From Bacteroidales bacterium (GTDB lineage: Bacteria; Bacteroidota; Bacteroidia; Bacteroidales; VadinHA17): a DNA stretch of 14,350 bases. Where the stretch lies: assembly GCA_003162595.1 (NCBI GenBank), contig PMNJ01000238.1, forward strand, positions 1 to 14,350, in the 5' to 3' direction. Positions 13,556 to 14,350 of this stretch are shown here, piece by piece (the first letter of the stretch is position 1; the number at the start of each line of letters is the position of its first letter). A model generated the notes under the pieces. That model did not search any database and was not told the DNA's origin. It worked only from the letters and a program-made list of their open reading frames with translations. Both the position numbers and the translations under genes were made by a program.

Positions 13556-14269
13556 TTATTTACCTTCATTGTTACCAGTCTGAGCCGATTCCAGTCCGGA
13601 ATGTCTTATATCTGTGCCTTGTATTGAATAGATTGAGGCTTCAGCAATGTTAGTGGCATGATCAGCAATTCTTTCAAGATTTGTAATAATATCTTTCAGA
13701 TCAACATAGCTTAGTAACATTTCTTTTGTTTTATCACTGACCTTTGATTTAGAAATGCTGTTTATCAGTAGTTTATTGTTCATTTCGTCAACAACTACAT
13801 CATTTTTTATGGTCCAGACTGCATATTCATTATCATTGTTTATAAATGAGAGCAGCGCTTTTTCAACCATTGAAGTTCCCGATAGAAGCATTACAGTAAG
13901 CACGTCAATCATGGCTTTGTATTCCTGAGAATCTATTATATTTTCAGTTGCATGAAGAATATTCATAACCCGATCACCAATTCTTTCGAGGTTTATTGTC
14001 ATCCTGTCAATTGCAATAATTTTTCGTATATCCGATGCAACTGGCTGATAAAGGATGATTAAATTGATAAATTTTTCACTTACCAGAACTTCATATCTGT
14101 CAATTCTATCTTCATTTTCTCTTATTTTAGATGCTATTTGAATGTGTTCTTCATCATTTGTTTTTGCCATGTATTTTTCAAGAAGAGTCAGCTGGGTAAG
14201 GACAATATCTGACATCTCTTCGAATGTATTTATAATTTCGATTACTGCTTCTTCTCTTTTTGTTTTCAT
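13556..14269 (-). CDS. phoU: PhoU, phosphate signalling regulator
   Basis: PhoU couples the Pst transporter to the PhoR kinase and represses the Pho response when phosphate is plentiful; it is cytoplasmic and associates with the membrane complex. The 237-residue protein has the two-repeat three-helix-bundle layout. The first metal-type motif set is ENEDRIDRYE (about 51-60) with RMTINLERIGDRVMNI. The second is KNDVVVDEMNNKL with LKDIITNLERIADHATNIAE near 197-216. The last 20 or so residues are a polar tail rich in Gly, Asn and Gln. It is first in phoU-phoB-phoR on the minus strand, a Bacteroidetes-like arrangement, with a perfect -7 element upstream. In many species phoU belongs to the pst operon; here it is grouped with the regulators, facing pst. 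Confidence 0.9.
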   Translation of the reverse strand: MKTKREEAVIEIINTFEEMSDIVLTQLTLLEKYMAKTNDEEHIQIASKIRENEDRIDRYEVLVSEKFINLIILYQPVASDIRKIIAIDRMTINLERIGDRVMNILHATENIIDSQEYKAMIDVLTVMLLSGTSMVEKALLSFINNDNEYAVWTIKNDVVVDEMNNKLLINSISKSKVSDKTKEMLLSYVDLKDIITNLERIADHATNIAEASIYSIQGTDIRHSGLESAQTGNNEGK

Positions 14270-14276
14270 CAGTGGT

Positions 14277-14293
14277 ATTAATTAATTGTTACA
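14277..14293 (-). promoter_or_regulatory. Candidate Pho-regulon motif just upstream of phoU
   Basis: On the minus strand this reads TGTAACAATTAATTAAT, ending 7 bases before the phoU ATG. It is 16/17 identical to the motif at 5926-5942 before the porin, in the same orientation to its gene. If the -7 element at 14331-14338 is the real one, the motif lies in the leader, which would suit repression or RNA-level control better than activation. The sequence is AT-rich, so caution is due. Confidence 0.33.
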
Positions 14294-14330
14294 TTAAATA
14301 ATTTTGCCTTAGCTACAATATAATATTACG

Positions 14331-14338
14331 CAAAGTTA
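14331..14338 (-). promoter_or_regulatory. Promoter -7 element for phoU-phoB-phoR
   Basis: On the minus strand this is TAACTTTG, an exact TAnnTTTG match. Transcription should start near 14324, giving a leader of about 54 bases before the phoU ATG at 14269. The -33 region falls at or beyond the right edge of the window and cannot be judged. Confidence 0.5.
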
Positions 14339-14350
14339 ACTTCATTTAAT

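Overview
The window looks like chromosomal DNA from a low-GC member of the Bacteroidota, probably an environmental Bacteroidales-type lineage; that rank is inference. Three things point there. There are several perfect or near-perfect TAnnTTTG -7 promoter elements. The AMP nucleosidase and the small HsdR-N-like protein are of the Bacteroidetes kind. The PhoU-PhoB-PhoR and porin-Pst sets are also Bacteroidetes-like. Nothing looks phage-, plasmid- or transposon-derived, and no RNA gene or CRISPR array was seen.

Left part (1-5965). A truncated AMP nucleosidase (minus strand) is divergent from a two-gene unit: a stand-alone PD-(D/E)XK HsdR-N-like protein, overlapping by 4 bp a Nudix hydrolase fused to a helical HEAT-like domain. 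The latter runs tail-to-tail into an exported alpha/beta hydrolase, with a 29 bp overlap. An intergenic region made of short repeats (a CACAAAG-type repeat, an 8-bp tandem array and GTTGAAA-type units) precedes a Bacteroidetes promoter driving yedF-selD, a selenium-donor pair. selD ends against a second Nudix gene on the other strand, with a 4 bp overlap.

Right part (5966-14350). This is a complete phosphate-acquisition locus. The plus strand carries an OprP/OprO-type porin, pstS, pstC, pstA and pstB. The minus strand carries phoU, phoB and phoR. The two groups converge with only 15 bp between pstB and phoR. The expected circuit is that the porin admits phosphate, PstS captures it, PstCAB imports it, PhoU links transporter state to the PhoR kinase, and PhoB regulates transcription. 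A 17-base AT-rich motif occurs upstream of both the porin and phoU (16 of 17 identical) and is a candidate shared operator.

The outstanding oddity is that pstA and pstB do not read through. Each carries three single-base insertions (six between about 9543 and 10747). Removing them restores full-length, family-typical proteins of 297 and 252 residues. All other genes in the window are intact. The damaged stretch begins about 150 bases after a 6 x 10-bp tandem repeat. A local sequence or assembly error, recent gene inactivation, or translational +1 recoding could explain it; the first is the most economical, but the sequence alone cannot decide.
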